In this document: positions 24,493 through 36,600 of the stretch, one piece after another
Layout of the letters: every line of letters starts with the position of its first letter
Position numbering within the stretch: the stretch's first letter is position 1
Assembly (NCBI GenBank): GCA_002897115.2
Contig: BCIH01000010.1
Coordinates: 924,270 to 984,080, forward strand
Length of the DNA stretch: 59,811 bases
From: Prototheca cutis
Taxonomy: Eukaryota; Chlorophyta; Trebouxiophyceae; Chlorellales; Chlorellaceae
Reading direction: 5' to 3'
The notes under the pieces: generated by a model
What the model was told of the DNA's origin: nothing
What the model saw: the letters and a program-made list of their open reading frames with translations, nothing else
Database searches by the model: none
Made by a program: the position numbers and the translations under genes

Positions 24493-26081
24493 ATGTCTGG
24501 ACAGGGCAGCGCTGGGCAGGGCGGGCTTCCGCCTGGCTTTCCCGATCTGAGCAGCATGTTTTCCGGCATGGGAGGAGAAATGCCGGGCGGTTTTCCCGGG
24601 ATGGGTGAGTACTACTGGATGTTTTCAACTCCCTGATCTGTTTTAGGAGGGCGCAATGACCGCGACGCCCATGTGTGCGAGGCGGCAAGCAATGCTCATG
24701 CTTCTCCCCACTCCGCCACGCCACCACAGATGCCGGCTTCCTCCAGCAGCTGATGCAGGTCAGGATAGGGACATGGGCTACTGGGTTGAGCAATGGTTGA
24801 AAGACACTGACGTGCTGGCTTGCAACCTGGGCCGTCAATTGGTTTTCCAAGGGACTGGGTGTGGCAGAGCGCCCGCCACATGGCCTCATCATCGACCTTG
24901 CTTGTTTGCACTTGACCCCGGTGCAGGACCCGACCATCCAGCGCATGACGGAGGCCATCGCCTCGGACCCCGGGTTCATGGAGATGGCGAAGGAGATGCA
25001 GGAGTCTATGCTCGCCGGCGGCATGGGAGGACTCAACCTCGGCGGGGAGGTGCGGTGAATTGGAGGCTTGGCCTCAGCTTTCAAGAAAGTGGAAAGAAGA
25101 ATACCATGCCCTCCCATCATTGACCCGCTCAATCCCCATTCAACCCGGCTCCATTCGCAGGAAGCTGACCCGTCAGAGCCCCAGTTCCCCAACGTGGACC
25201 CCTCCAAGTACATGTCAGCCATGCAACGTGTGATGGGCAACCCGGAGTTCCTTGAGGCTGCCGAGACGCTCGGCCGCTCCCTCCTCACCAAGGTATGTGT
25301 GCTGTGGTGGTGTTGGTCGTGTAGGTGATGGCTGTGGTTATAGTGGTGGTGGAATCTGGGAAGGTGTCTATCGGAGGACATGCGGCCACACCCCTCTCCA
25401 CCCCACCCCACCTCCCCCCTTCTTCCTCTCCACACACACACAGGCGGTGGACCCCGAGATGGCATCGCTGATGGAGCTGTTTAGCAACCCTGCGCACCAG
25501 GAGCTGCTCAAGGAGAAGCTGGCGGACCTCAAGTCTGACGAGGAGCTGCGGCCCGTGCTGGAGGACATTGAGGAGAATGGCCAGCAGGCCATGCTCAAGT
25601 ACATGAACGACACAGACATCATGTCCAAGCTGGGCAAGAAATTCCAGGAAGCAATCGCCGACCCAGAAATCCAGGCAAGTTGGTTTTGGAGGGTCAGTTG
25701 TGGTCATTGTTACAGGAGAAACGAGGATTTGTGGAAATTGATTGTGGAGGTTGATGGCTGTGCGTTGCATCTTGCTCATAGTTCAAACGACAAATGCACA
25801 CAAAAATTCACCCCGCCCAAATAATCGAATTGTGCGCAGGCCAAGCTGCAGGCCGGCAAGGCCGAGGGCGAGGAGGGGGGCGAAGGCGAGGCTGCTGAGG
25901 AAGGCGCGGGCGAGGAGGCGGGGGAGACGACGCTCTTCACCCTGGCCACCGCCGGCGATGTCGAGGGCCTGAAGGAGCTGCTGAAGCAAGAGGGGCTGAA
26001 TGTCAACGAGCGTGACGAGGAGGGCCGCACCCCGCTGCACTTTGCCGCTGGCTACGGCGAGTACGAGTGCCTCGTGGTACG

Positions 26082-26153
<72 letters not shown>

Positions 26154-26775
26154 CGGGGGGGGGGGCCCTAGGTGGATGGGGTGCGGGGGAAGACTGAGTG
26201 CATGTGTGTGTCCATGCATTTACGTGGGTGTTTTTTGGGGGCCGCTGTTTGAACAGACTTCCCCAACACACAAGGCCTCCTCCAACACCACAATGCAGGC
26301 GTTGCTGGAGGCAGGTGCTGACGTCAAGTCTGTGGACGATAACGACAACACAGCGCTACACTACGCTGCTGGGTACGGCTACATAGACACGGCCCAGCAA
26401 CTCATCGACAGGTACATGCTTGGTTCGGAAAAGAAGAGGGCACGTGGAGGTGCTGTGGGGGTGGTTGGGCAGGAGCTGTGCTTCTTTTTCTTTCTTTTTT
26501 TTTTTTGGGGGGGGGGGGGGGGGGCCGCGGATGGCTCTTGATTGTCCGGTTTCCGAGCGAGTAAAAGAAAGAAATCCGATGCCAATGGCTCCTGCAGGGG
26601 TGTGCCGATCACCCAGAAGAACAAAGAGGGCATGGCCGCTTCCGAGGTTGCGGCGTTGAACGAGAAGATGGAGCTGGTGGAGCTCCTGGCAAAGCGGGTC
26701 GAGGCCGATGAGGCTGCTGCTGCCGCTGCCGGGAAGGAGCCTGAGAAGGCTGAGGAGGAGCCTGCAACGGCCTAA
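24493..26775 (+). CDS. AKR2: AKR2-type ankyrin-repeat chaperone for plastid outer-envelope proteins
   Basis: AKR2 is the plant cytosolic factor that binds and targets tail- and signal-anchored proteins to the chloroplast outer envelope. Eight exons, 24493-24604, 24730-24758, 24927-25049, 25161-25292, 25444-25674, 25840-26076, 26299-26411 and 26598-26775, join to 384 residues. A Gly/Met/Pro-rich start ([18 protein letters not shown]) precedes the STI1-like region: [20 protein letters not shown], then [20 protein letters not shown] and [20 protein letters not shown]. An acidic Glu/Gly linker follows, then two clear ankyrin repeats ([33 protein letters not shown]) and a degenerate third. Domain order equals Arabidopsis AKR2A. 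The acidic PEST-like N-terminus of the plant protein is replaced by a short Gly/Met-rich one. Intron 5 has a GC donor. Confidence 0.94.
25675..25839 (+). other. GC-AG intron 5 of AKR2
   Basis: The donor is ATCCAG|GCAAGT and the acceptor GCGCAG|GCC, with both sides in phase 0. The nearest GT (four bases downstream) breaks the frame of the following acidic/ankyrin exon, so the GC donor is required. Confidence 0.88.
26080..26146 (+). repeat. TG dinucleotide repeat directly after an AKR2 5' splice site
   Basis: About 30 TG units start a few bases after the donor at 26077 and run into CG repeats and a G-run. Confidence 0.9.
26507..26524 (+). repeat. T-run plus 18-base G-run in AKR2 intron 7
   Basis: A T-rich stretch (26482-26506) changes abruptly to an 18-base G-run on the sense strand, mid-intron. 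Confidence 0.85.
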
Positions 26776-27406
26776 GTCGATGGCAATCTGACCAGTGCCC
26801 AGCCCCAGTCCTCCAGCAAGAGTCGTGCAGCGCTGATCAACATCGAGCCCCATCGTAGACCAACCGCAAAGGGGGCAACTCTAGTTTCTTTTGATCCCGT
26901 GGTCACAGCACTCCGCCCGAGCTTTTTGCAGTGTCTGGAGTGGGCACTGTTGGACCTCCTTCCGTGCATGTTACATGTTCTGCAGCAAAGAGCCGTGCTC
27001 CCTCGCACCCAATGCACAGCTTGCAAGAAGCAAGGCAGGCATGAACAAGCAGCTGAACATGCATTCTCAACCGGGTTGCAGGTGACTTGGTCCCATCATG
27101 CAGACTCCCTGCGGGCGGGAGCGGCGGCGCTGCAACGCGTTACACACGACCATAGCGGCAGTGATTGTGCACTTTGGAGAAATCATATGGACAAACAGTT
27201 ACATGGCAGGTCGCCGCAGATCGGGAGGGGTTAATTTCATAGGGCCCGGCAGCCCTGGGGCTTGACCCACAGGAACAGGAGCGAATGTGTAGTGCGGCCC
27301 CAAAATGGGTCACAGCAGCAGCAAAGGGGATAACCCAACCTTTCCTTGGAGCAGCTGGGAAGGAACATGGCACACGCTCACCATCACCCCTTCCCAACGA
27401 CGAGGC
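26776..27406. other. Convergent spacer between AKR2 and ALDH10
   Basis: This 631-bp region lies between two 3' ends. I see no coding potential with codon use like the neighbours, and no RNA gene. Confidence 0.5.
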
Positions 27407-27657
27407 TTACAGCTTCGAAGCCGGGGCATCCGGGTACCAGTCCCACTTGTCGGCCGAAGTGTAGGTGGTGACCTGCTTGACGGCGAGGAAGCCATCAAAC
27501 CCAAACGGTCCCAGCTCGCGCCCGAAGCCAGAGTCCTTGACGCCGCCCCAGGGCGCCTGGCAGAAGCAGGGCTGCGAGCAGTTGATCCAGCAGATGCCAA
27601 CCTGCAGCGCCTCCTGCACGCGCCTGCATTGTTTTTTTTGTTTTTTTTTGTGGTGGT

Positions 27658-27710
<53 letters not shown>

Positions 27711-29737
27711 GTTTTAGGTAGGGGTGAGCACGCTGGAGCACAAGTTCGATCCCAAGAATCTGTTGTACCATGCACCCCTGCACCTTCCTTGGTGCCATTC
27801 GCATTTCCCATCCCGGCCACCATCACACTCCGACCGGCGCCCTAACAACCGCCCGCCGGAACAGCAACGCACTTGCAGCGGTCGAGGTCCTTGCTGATGA
27901 TGCCGGCGGCCAGGCCAAATTCGTTGCCGTTGGCCAGGTCGATGGCCTCCTGCTCGGTACGGAACGTCATGCACGACAGCACCGGCCCGAAAATCTCCTC
28001 ACGCCACGTCCGGTGCGACGGCTTGCAGTCCACAAACACTGCATGGAGTGAGGAGGATTTTTTTATTGGGGTTGAGTGGCAGGGCATTGATCACAGTGCC
28101 AAATCACCGCTGATCCCGGCCTTCCATGCAGCGGCGGTAGCCAACTTCCTCCCGGCTACCCAACACCCCACCCACACACCCACAACACAACACACCCACC
28201 TGTGGGCTCGAGGAAGTATCCTTTGGGCAGGGCGGGCGGGCGCTTTCCGCCCGTGAGGAGGGTCGCGCCGTCTTCCTTGCCAGCCTGGACATAGGCCATG
28301 ACCTTGTGGTACTGTTGCTCATTGACCAGTGGGCCCAGGCGGCACCCGGGGACAAAGGGGTCGGCGATCTTGATGGACTCGGCGCGCTTCTTCAGCTGGC
28401 CGTAAAACGCTGGGCCAATGCTCTCGTGCACCAGCACCCGCGAGGTCGAGCTGCAAATCTGGCCGTTGGTCCAGAAACAGCCAAACATTGCCCACTCCAC
28501 CGCCTTGTCGATGTCGGCGTCCTCAAAGATGATGAGAGCAGACTTGCCGCCAAGCTCCATCACCGCAGGCCGCAGGTTGCGGGCTGCCGCGAGGTACACG
28601 TGCCGCCCCGTCGTCGTCGAACCCGTGAACGCCACCTTGGCCACGCCCGGGTGTGCACTGCGGGACTCGTGTTGGTTGTTTTTAATCGAGGGTTCCAACA
28701 CCAGTGACCGAGTCTCCGCATGACCTCTGATCATCAGCAAACGATACCCACAATAAAAACTCAAAAATGCACTCAACCTCCCCCCTTTCCACCCCACCAC
28801 ATACACCCAAAAGAACAAGCATGCGCATTCCCTCTCCCCCTCTTTCCCACCTGAGGGGGGCACCGGCGTCGGGCCCGAGCCCTGTGACGACATTGAAGAC
28901 ACCTGCCGGCAGCCCGACTTCCTGGGCAATGGCGGCCAGCTCAAGACTGGTGACACTGGCGGCTTCGCTGGGCTTGAGCACCGCGCAGTTGCCGGCGGCC
29001 AGGGAGGGCGCCACCTTCCACGTGCTCATGAGCAGTGGGTAGTTCCAGGGAGTGATGAGCCCCACCACGCCCAGCGGCTCGCGCCGCAGCGCGCACTCAA
29101 ATCCGTCCATGCCCAGGTCAACGGGCTCGTACTGCCGCGTGTCCAGCTTCTCGGCCATGTCCGCGTAATAATCAAAGCACGTGGCCACATCGTCCACATC
29201 CCAGGCAGCCTCGTCCAGCGGCTTGCCGTTGTCAGTGGACTCTAGGGCAGCAAGGTAGTCCTTCTTCTCGCGCACCTGTCAAAGCAATGGATGGCGTGAG
29301 TATGGGGTTTGGAAAGGGTGCCATGCACGTGGTGCAGTGAATGTGGGGCGCTTGCGCCCCGCGCGTCCTATTGCACATCCCACATCCCGCTTGGCCGGGC
29401 CACGTGAGATCCGACGGCATCTAGGGTTTCGGGGCACAGCTCGGGCCCGCGGCATGGGGCGCAACTCTGGCCCGCGTGCACCTCGCCTGCCCACCTTGTC
29501 GGCAATGGCGTGAAGCAACTTGGCCCTGTAGGCACCCGTGGCCTTGGTCCAGACGCCGCTGGCCACGCAGGCCTGGGCCGCGGCCACGGCCGCATCGACG
29601 TCAGCAGGGGTAGCAGCCGGGATGGAGCCCACCTCCTGCTCGGTAGCCGGATTGATCACGGGCAGGCGCTTGTTGCCTGTGGGAGCAACCCACTGGCCAT
29701 TGATGAAAAGCTCGCGCCTGGGGACAGTGACGGGCAT
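27407..29737 (-). CDS. ALDH10: Aminoaldehyde / betaine aldehyde dehydrogenase, ALDH10 family, with peroxisomal SKL end
   Basis: ALDH10 enzymes oxidise betaine aldehyde and omega-aminoaldehydes with NAD+, yielding glycine betaine or GABA-type products. Exon 1 (29737-29495) reads [11 protein letters not shown] and [20 protein letters not shown]. Exon 2 (from 29275) has [19 protein letters not shown] and [20 protein letters not shown]. Exon 3 has the nucleotide-binding [10 protein letters not shown], the catalytic glutamate in [11 protein letters not shown] and the catalytic cysteine in [13 protein letters not shown]. Then follow [13 protein letters not shown] and, in the last exon (27623-27407), [18 protein letters not shown] and the typical [10 protein letters not shown]. 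The last three residues, SKL, form a PTS1 signal, as in many plant ALDH10 proteins. The 52-base C tract (sense) before the last exon is intronic. The gene is divergent from the STR12-like gene with a 213-bp gap. Confidence 0.96.
27658..27709 (-). repeat. 52-base C homopolymer (sense) before the last ALDH10 exon
   Basis: The plus strand is uninterrupted G from 27658 to 27709. On the sense strand the C-run ends 34 nt before the acceptor at 27624, separated by an A-rich stretch. Confidence 0.9.
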
Positions 29738-29950
29738 TCGTCGAATGGGGTTTTGTGGTACGGGAGCCGGCAAGGCGGGACGCAACCAGTTGCAGAGAAG
29801 GTGTTTTGCTTTCGCAGTTGATGTGCACCGGAATGATATATAATATGTATGTGTAATACCTTCAGAGCGTAACCTCTGGGTAGTATACTTTGACACTGAC
29901 CTGGGATTTCCGTGCTTCTCTGGAGGCCAGCTGCTCGTCCCTGCCACGTC

Positions 29951-31363
29951 ATGCGCGCGCTGGGTCTGGCAAGGACCGCTCGAGCGGCCTGGACCAGGAC
30001 GGCGCCTGCTAGAACCCTGCACGCATCGAGGTGCATGACAGCGCAAATGCGCCATGTGCGCCACGTGCTGCTCGGGGCCGATCAGGAGGACCTGTGCCAG
30101 CAGCTGCTCCAGCAGTTCTCAGGCTAGTGCATTTTCTGGGAGGGATTGCTGGTCTCTGTCCTCTCAGACAAGGGTATTGGACAATGTGCAAGACCATCTA
30201 TGGCCAGCACCACACACCACGTGGCTTGGCTGCCGTGCGTGTTACGGGCACCGAACCTTGGCCCGCGCCCCGGCCCTGCAGATCAAGGAGACTTCAATGC
30301 GCTGGCAACACACTCGCAGTGCCCCTCCAAGGCCCGGGGTGGGGACCTGGGCTGGGTCGGTCGGGGCCAAATGGTCCCAGAGTTTGAGGCTGCCATGCTG
30401 GCGGCAGAGGTGGGGGGGCGCCCGGCGACGTGCCAGACGCAGTTTGGCCTCCACATCCTCCAAGTCCTCGATGAGCGGTGAGAGCGGCATGATGTAGGGC
30501 GGTGCGGTGCTTTTGAAGAGTAGTGTTGGGCACTGATGGCATGTGCATGGAGGCATTTTGTGTGTATGGACAATCTAGGGACGACCGCCGCCAGTTGCCA
30601 CAGCCGGGGCATTGCGTGATCCCCAGACCTGAAGGGGCTGCGAGCTGGATGGCCAATCTCGACTGCAGAAACACATGGCCCCCGATAACATTATCTGGGC
30701 ATACCTTGCACACAGCGAGGTACCTGATGTGAAGCAGGTTTCAGTCGAAGAATTCGCGGACGTGCTCCGAGGAGCCGGCGGGGAAGCTGCCCCGCAGCTG
30801 GTGGATGTGCGCGAGGACTGGGAGGCATCCACTGCTTCCATCCCGGGTTTCCAACTGTTTCCCCTGAGCAAGTGCGTGTGTGAATGACCCATAGAACCCA
30901 ACTGTGCGCAGATGATTCTTTTGGGTGGAGTGCATGGCCCTATTGAAACGGAGCCATTTTCAGGTGCAATTGCTTGGCAAGCACCACTCCAGCCATCAGC
31001 AACGGACCAACTAGCCAAATAAAAATGCAGGTTACAGGAGTGGGAACCGGAGCTGACCACCAGGCTTGACCCTGGCAGGCCAACGTACTGCCTGTGCCAC
31101 CATGGCATGCGCTCTCAAAAGGTTTGCACCGGTGGGGCAGTGGTGTTTGCATTCACCACAACAGAAGAAATTTGGCTTTGCCGTCATCCTACACCGATGC
31201 CAACACCCCTAGAAGCCCTGGCATCAAGATTCCTGTTCATCCAAAACTGCTGCTTCAGATGGCGGACTTCCTGCTGGCGCGGGGATTCAAAGAGGTCTAC
31301 AACATTGTTGGTGGCATCGACCAGTACTCAAAGGCTGTTGACCCCAGTGTGCCCACCTATTGA
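29951..31363 (+). CDS. STR12: Parvulin-type peptidyl-prolyl isomerase fused to a rhodanese domain (STR12-like, plastid)
   Basis: This two-domain protein matches the plant chloroplast rhodanese-like/PpiC protein (Arabidopsis STR12). Five exons, 29951-30122, 30282-30477, 30716-30871, 31031-31121 and 31259-31363, give 239 residues. Residues 1-30 are rich in Ala, Arg and Thr without acids, fitting an organelle transit peptide. The parvulin domain follows: MRHVRHVLLGADQEDL, CPSKARGGDLGWVGRGQMVP and QTQFGLHILQVLDER. The rhodanese domain reads QLVDVREDWEASTASIPGF, then YCLCHHGMRSQK with the active-site cysteine in the CxxxxR loop, and ends FKEVYNIVGGIDQYSKAVDP-S-VPTY. Intron 1 uses a GC donor. All five exon phases agree. 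Confidence 0.93.
30123..30281 (+). other. GC-AG intron 1 of the STR12-like gene
   Basis: The donor is TCTCAG|GCTAGT and the acceptor CCTGCAG|ATC. The join gives QQFSDQGDFNALA inside the parvulin fold with no gap. Reading through meets a stop within one codon, and upstream GT sites have the wrong phase. Confidence 0.85.
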
Positions 31364-31756
31364 ACTGGGCATTGCCGTGCACCAGATCTTAGCCATGAGG
31401 ATACCTGCACATCCTCCACACGCCCTTTGTGGTTGCGCCGAAGTGATCTGCTGTGTTTGATCTGCTGAGGTTCCCCTTTGATCGCACCTGCGTGGGTATG
31501 TGGACCATGCTCCAAGGAACCAGAGATGATATCTCTCTCACCAAATGTCGCGGCGACCTTGCGAAACAACTCCGATTGGGTTTTGGACGACAGAGGTGGC
31601 CCAAGTGACGGGTTCTTGGCAAGAATTGATGCGAACAGATTACATACAAGCACATTTGCTAGGGAGCGTGAGACTTTGCTCCTCGTCCAGCACCGGCTGC
31701 GAGCCAAGCGACGGCTGCCCCAGCCCTTTTCCCAGTAGTGCTTCGACGCATCAACC
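31364..31756. other. Tandem spacer between STR12-like gene and GPP
   Basis: This 393-bp stretch holds the 3' UTR of the STR12-like gene and the promoter of the phosphatase. I see nothing else in it. Confidence 0.45.
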
Positions 31757-33276
31757 ATGACGAGGCCTCAGGTACTGGACAGAATTCGCTTGTGTAGAAT
31801 TTGCGCATATGATTGTATTATGTGCTGTTCTTGCTTGTGCCCAGCAGCTCGATCCTTGTGCACATGGCTAAACCACCCCGTAGGGGCTTGATGGCTCTCC
31901 TAATGCCTGGCTGGATGTGANTGCCTGGCACCAGCTCTACATTTGTGTGAAATGCCATTGGCCCATTGCCTAGGTCCTCGAGCCTTCTGGCATTGTAGAT
32001 GGCCCAAAGCAACCACATCATCCCAATGACAATGCCTGTAGATCACTCATGTCCTGTTTGACATGGACGGCTTGATCCTCAACACCGAGGAGTTTTACAC
32101 GGTCGTCCAGCAGAACATTGCATCCGAGTATGGCAAGACGTTCACCTGGGAGCTCAAGGTTGGAAATGGTCTGTGGGGGGGTGTGGGGGGAGGGGGGGAT
32201 GTTGCGTGCATGACGCTGCCGGCGTGAGACAACCTTTGCTGCCGCCACCATGCTGCAGTGCAGGGACCACTCAAGACAACATGTAGTGCGATCTGCGCTC
32301 TCATTCTACCTATTAAACTCCAAGCAAACTCCGCATTTTCTTATGCATTAAAACTCCTTCCAACAGAGCAAGCTGCTGGGGCTCAAGGCCATCGAGGCCG
32401 CTCGGGTCTTCATTGCCGAACTGGGTATCCAGGACCACTTGACCCCGGAAGAGTTCCTGGTAAAGCGCGAGACGGCCCTGGACGAGCTGTTTCCCACCGC
32501 CGAGCTGCTGCCCGGGGCAGGTGCGTGTGTGTCATGGGTGGGAGAGGGGCCGCCCATTTGGACATGCACCCCTCTGCCTCCATTGCAGTCTGGAAACACA
32601 GAAAACCTCCTCACAAACCAGCTCACTCAAACAGACATGCATACACAAAACAATCCATAAATTCCAACCACCACTGGGCAGAGCGACTGATCCGGCACCT
32701 GCATGCCCACGGTGTGCCGGCCTGCCTTGCCACGTCTTCCAATGTCCGAGGGTATGCAGCCAAGACGACAAAGCATGGCGAGCTCTTCTCGCTGTTCATG
32801 CATCGAGTCACCGGGGATGAGGTGATCAGGGGCAAACCCAACCCTGAAATCTTCCTGGAAGCTGCGACACGCTTCAGCCCTCCAGCCCAGCCGGGACTGC
32901 ACTGTTTAGTGTTCGAGGACGCTCCCGCAGGCGTGGCCGCCGCCCGTGCCGCCGGCATGTGAGCCCAAGGGTTTTTAGGGGGTTGGGGTGAGGGTGTTTG
33001 GTTGGGGGCCGGAGGTGGCATTCTGCAATAGAGGTGTCTGGGGGAGTCATGAAGCGCATGCAGCAGGCGTGCTGCCTGAGGCACGCAAAGACTGCAGTGG
33101 ATCTCAGAAGCCGGCAGAACAACACCGATGCCCTCCCGAAAAACTGTAGGTCTTGTGTCATGGTGCCTCACCCCAGCCTGCCCAAGGACCTGATCACGGA
33201 TGAGGGCGCCCAGGTCCTGGACAGCCTGGAGGCCTTTGTCCCTGAGGAGTGGGGGCTGCCCCCGTATGCCGACTGA
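31757..33276 (+). CDS. GPP: HAD-superfamily phosphatase, GPP/GS1-like (DL-glycerol-3-phosphatase type)
   Basis: Plant GPP enzymes hydrolyse glycerol-3-phosphate to glycerol. Related HAD proteins dephosphorylate FMN or pseudouridine phosphate, so the substrate is inferred. Five exons, 31757-31771, 32042-32158, 32367-32520, 32682-32958 and 33150-33276, give 229 residues. Motif I with the nucleophile is ITHVLFDMDGLILNTEEFY; the cap includes KLLGLKAIEAARVFIAELG; motif II is CLATSSN; the motif III lysine and DE-type acid are in GKPNPEIFLEAA and CLVFEDAPAGVAAARAAGM. The end EEWGLPPYAD is shared with plant GPP proteins. The first exon codes only five residues (MTRPQ). It is chosen because it has a good initiation context and a donor in the right phase, but it rests on inference. 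An N at 31921 lies in intron 1. Confidence 0.91.
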
Positions 33277-33655
33277 TGGCACAGGACTGTTTTCTTTTGC
33301 CTGTTCTAGTGAAATGATGTCGTTTGCACTCACATCTAGGCCCTATCGACAGTGCCCCGAATCGCTGGTAGCAATGTTTCTGCTGAACATGGCCTTGGTA
33401 CACATCTCTCTTGTCCCGGTCATTCCTGCTGGAATTTGCCGACTCCCATCTCTAATCCGCGATGCTTGTTAGGCAGCACTGCGCTGACTCCCCCTGAAAT
33501 GAACACCAATACGTTCTCTGGCTGTACAATGTGGTACATGTCATGGTCCACAAGGCATGCAAGCCGCCTGCGTGCAGGGAGCAAGCACCCCTGGCCGAAT
33601 CGCCACACGCTGGGTGACTCCGGCACACCGCATCATGCTGCATCACTCACTGCAA
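33277..33655. other. Convergent spacer between GPP and DNAJC11
   Basis: This 379-bp region lies between two 3' ends. No feature is recognised. Confidence 0.5.
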
Positions 33656-36600
33656 CTACGCTGCCTTGAAGCGCTGGACAGCTGCCGCCACAAACGCGGC
33701 CTGTGCTGCGTCGGTGATGGCTTCTCCCCGAGCGGGGAGGATTCCTGCTTCCAAGTCGCCAATCCACGCCTTGCATGGCCGACCCTGTGGTTTCATGTAA
33801 GTGGGAAGAGCAGTCCCTGACATGCGGCCGAATGTGTGACCTGAATGCAAGCCAGCCAGCCAGCCAGGAGAAGGGGTTTGGCTGCATTGATTGGATACAG
33901 ACGAGGAGTGCCCAGCCACATGTTAGGGTCTCCCCCTTGGTGACCTTGCATCCGTACACGACGTACAGACCGACGACACCACATCTCATGCCGACACTCT
34001 GCAAAAGTCCCTGCCAAGGGCAATAGTCACCAGCATGCACCTTGTAGCTGAAGAGGATGAGCAGCGCCTTGTCACCCCCGGGAGAGGGGTCGCAGAATCC
34101 CACCAGGCCAGACTTTGGGTAGTCTGTCCTTGGAGGGGGGGAGATTGGATGAAACCTGTGCCGATGCCTGGCAAGAACGTGTTTCTCCTGCCTCAGCAAG
34201 CACACACCGTTCCCAAGGACTCAACCCACCTTTGTAGAAGACGGCCTTGCCAGCCTCGACCATGTACTGCACTGCCACTGTGACATCGGCCACTGCCGGT
34301 GGCGCTGTCAGCTCGTCTTGTGAGCCGCCCCTGTCAGCTGCTGCTTGGTCGGCTGCAGGGCTAGCAGCTGCCGGTTCCTGTGGCGGCGCGCTTCCGCCGC
34401 TGGAACTGGCCGGCTGCGGTTCTGTGGGCACCTGGGACGAGCTGCCCTCTGTTAAGGTTGCCTGCGAGGCGCAGCGCTCGGCCGCAGATTTTTCCAGCTC
34501 GTCGCGGGCGCCGTACAGCCCAAGGGCGACCACCAGTCCATCCTGCAGGGGTCACCAAGGAAGCAGGAATGGGTGAACGAATTGGTGGTGTCTAAGCTGG
34601 TATTGGTGTGCGCGGTTATGTGGGCTCCACATTGATTCCTGACATTGATTCCTGCAGTTGTCGCCAGAAAGCCCATGCAGACATGCCTCTGTCATCGCCA
34701 ACGCAGTTTCAGCACTTTGAATCCTACCATTGCCATGCCAACCCCCCCATACACTCAACCAGATGGACTACTCACATTGTCGGCTTCACGCTTCGTCNGC
34801 CTGGCAGCAACGGGCCCCAGAAGCTCCGCAGCAGCCGAAGCCGTGGTGAGCGCCTTCCGGACCGTCTCCGCCTCAGCCAGTCGCCGAGCCCGTTGTCTGC
34901 AGGCAACATGCGTGGGGTGTGTAGGGATGTAGTGGGCCAGCAAAAGAAAGGGAGAACGTGGTGCAAATGGTGGTGAAGGCCATGAGCAGCTTGATGATCA
35001 ACCTGGGGCCCAATCCTTGCGCCATCAGAAAGCCCAGGCAAGCAATCTGCCTGACGAGTCACGCATTACCAAGCCTTCCCTCTCCACCCCCCAAAAATGA
35101 AATGTCCGCACCTCCGATCCTTGATTGCCCTTGCCAGCGGTCCAATGACGACTTCTTTGACCACATAGTACAGCAGCGGTGGCAGCGCATATGCTGAGGG
35201 GAAGAAGAAAGCAGGAACGAGGACGACGTCTGCTGTTTTGTTCTTTGCAGGTGTGCCACAGAGCATGGCCAAGTAGCTGGTGTTCTAGACAGAAGCACCA
35301 CCCCAGAATACAATGAATATCACACTGCGATTGCGTGCGTGCATTCCCAACCTCACCATGTAAATCAACCATGAAAGGAGACTCCACCACCAGAAATAAC
35401 CCTGCCCCTCTCTCTCTCTCTCTACCCAACTCACCGCCGGCCAGGACGGCGTAGTCGACGGTGGGCGCCAGGAGGACGGGAAATTCAAACACATGCCCCG
35501 CGCGGTTGTATCGCAGTTTGAGCACGACCCCCTGCGGCCCAGCCACGACGCCGAGACCGCCCACAGACACCTCGGACAGCTGTCGATGGCCGCCGACATC
35601 AACTTCCAGCCCAGCAAGGCCCAGCTTGAAGCCAGCGCGAGCCGTGGAGTGGGCGCCCAGCTTGCGTGCCAGACGACCCATAATTCCCGTGCTGGCTCCC
35701 ACCTCCACCCTTGCGGTGACCGTTGTCCGTTCGAGCCGGCGGGTCAGGCCCAGGGACATCCCCGCTGCCGCCTCAGGACCCACCGTCCACGCATACTCGC
35801 CCTGGATCGTCCGCGACAGCTGTCGCGACGTCAGCAACTATTGTATGAGAGGAAATGGTGGGCAGTTATGTGTGTTCAGGGGGGGAAGCAATGTGTGCTT
35901 TATGTGCATGTTTTATGGGTGGGTCCGGAAAACAGCATTGTCCTTGACCAAAAAACCACAAGCCACACCTGGAGCCCGATGCCCTCGCCCGGCTGCCAGC
36001 TGCCGGTGAGGCTGGCCTGGGAGTGCTGGGACAGCTGGATGCCCGAGGAAACCGAGAACAGGCTCTTCAGTCCCACCGCCGCGTGGACGTCATACGTCGA
36101 GTAGTCTGCCCAGATGCATGAGTGTATAGTCATGGTGGGAGGGGGTCATGGTTCTTCGTCCCAGGGTCCTCCCTCCTAGCAATGTCGACGGTGCACAGTT
36201 CGTCATGCAGGCTCGCTGGCCCGTCCTGTCACACGTTAAACCGGACTACCTAACGCCAGCCAATGTACCTTCGTAGATGCGCTTGTACCCTGCGATGAAG
36301 CTGCCGCCCCCGACATTCTTCCGCACGCTCACGAGGCCTGTGGGAGGGCAAGAGACAAGCAGCAGCCCATCATGTCATTGCAACAAGCATGCGGTCTGCA
36401 GCCACGCATGCATCTTTGAACGACCCAAACATCAGTTTTAAGCCCACGCACCGCCGAGGTGCAAGACGTCATGCTGGGAGGCCAGCGGTCCCCAGTCCTG
36501 GGTGTCCACGGGGATGTCCACCTCGCTGGTCATGTAGATGTTGGTCAAGTCGGGCATGCGGGAAGCCAGCGCCGAGTATGGCCGCACCAATGCTGTGTAG

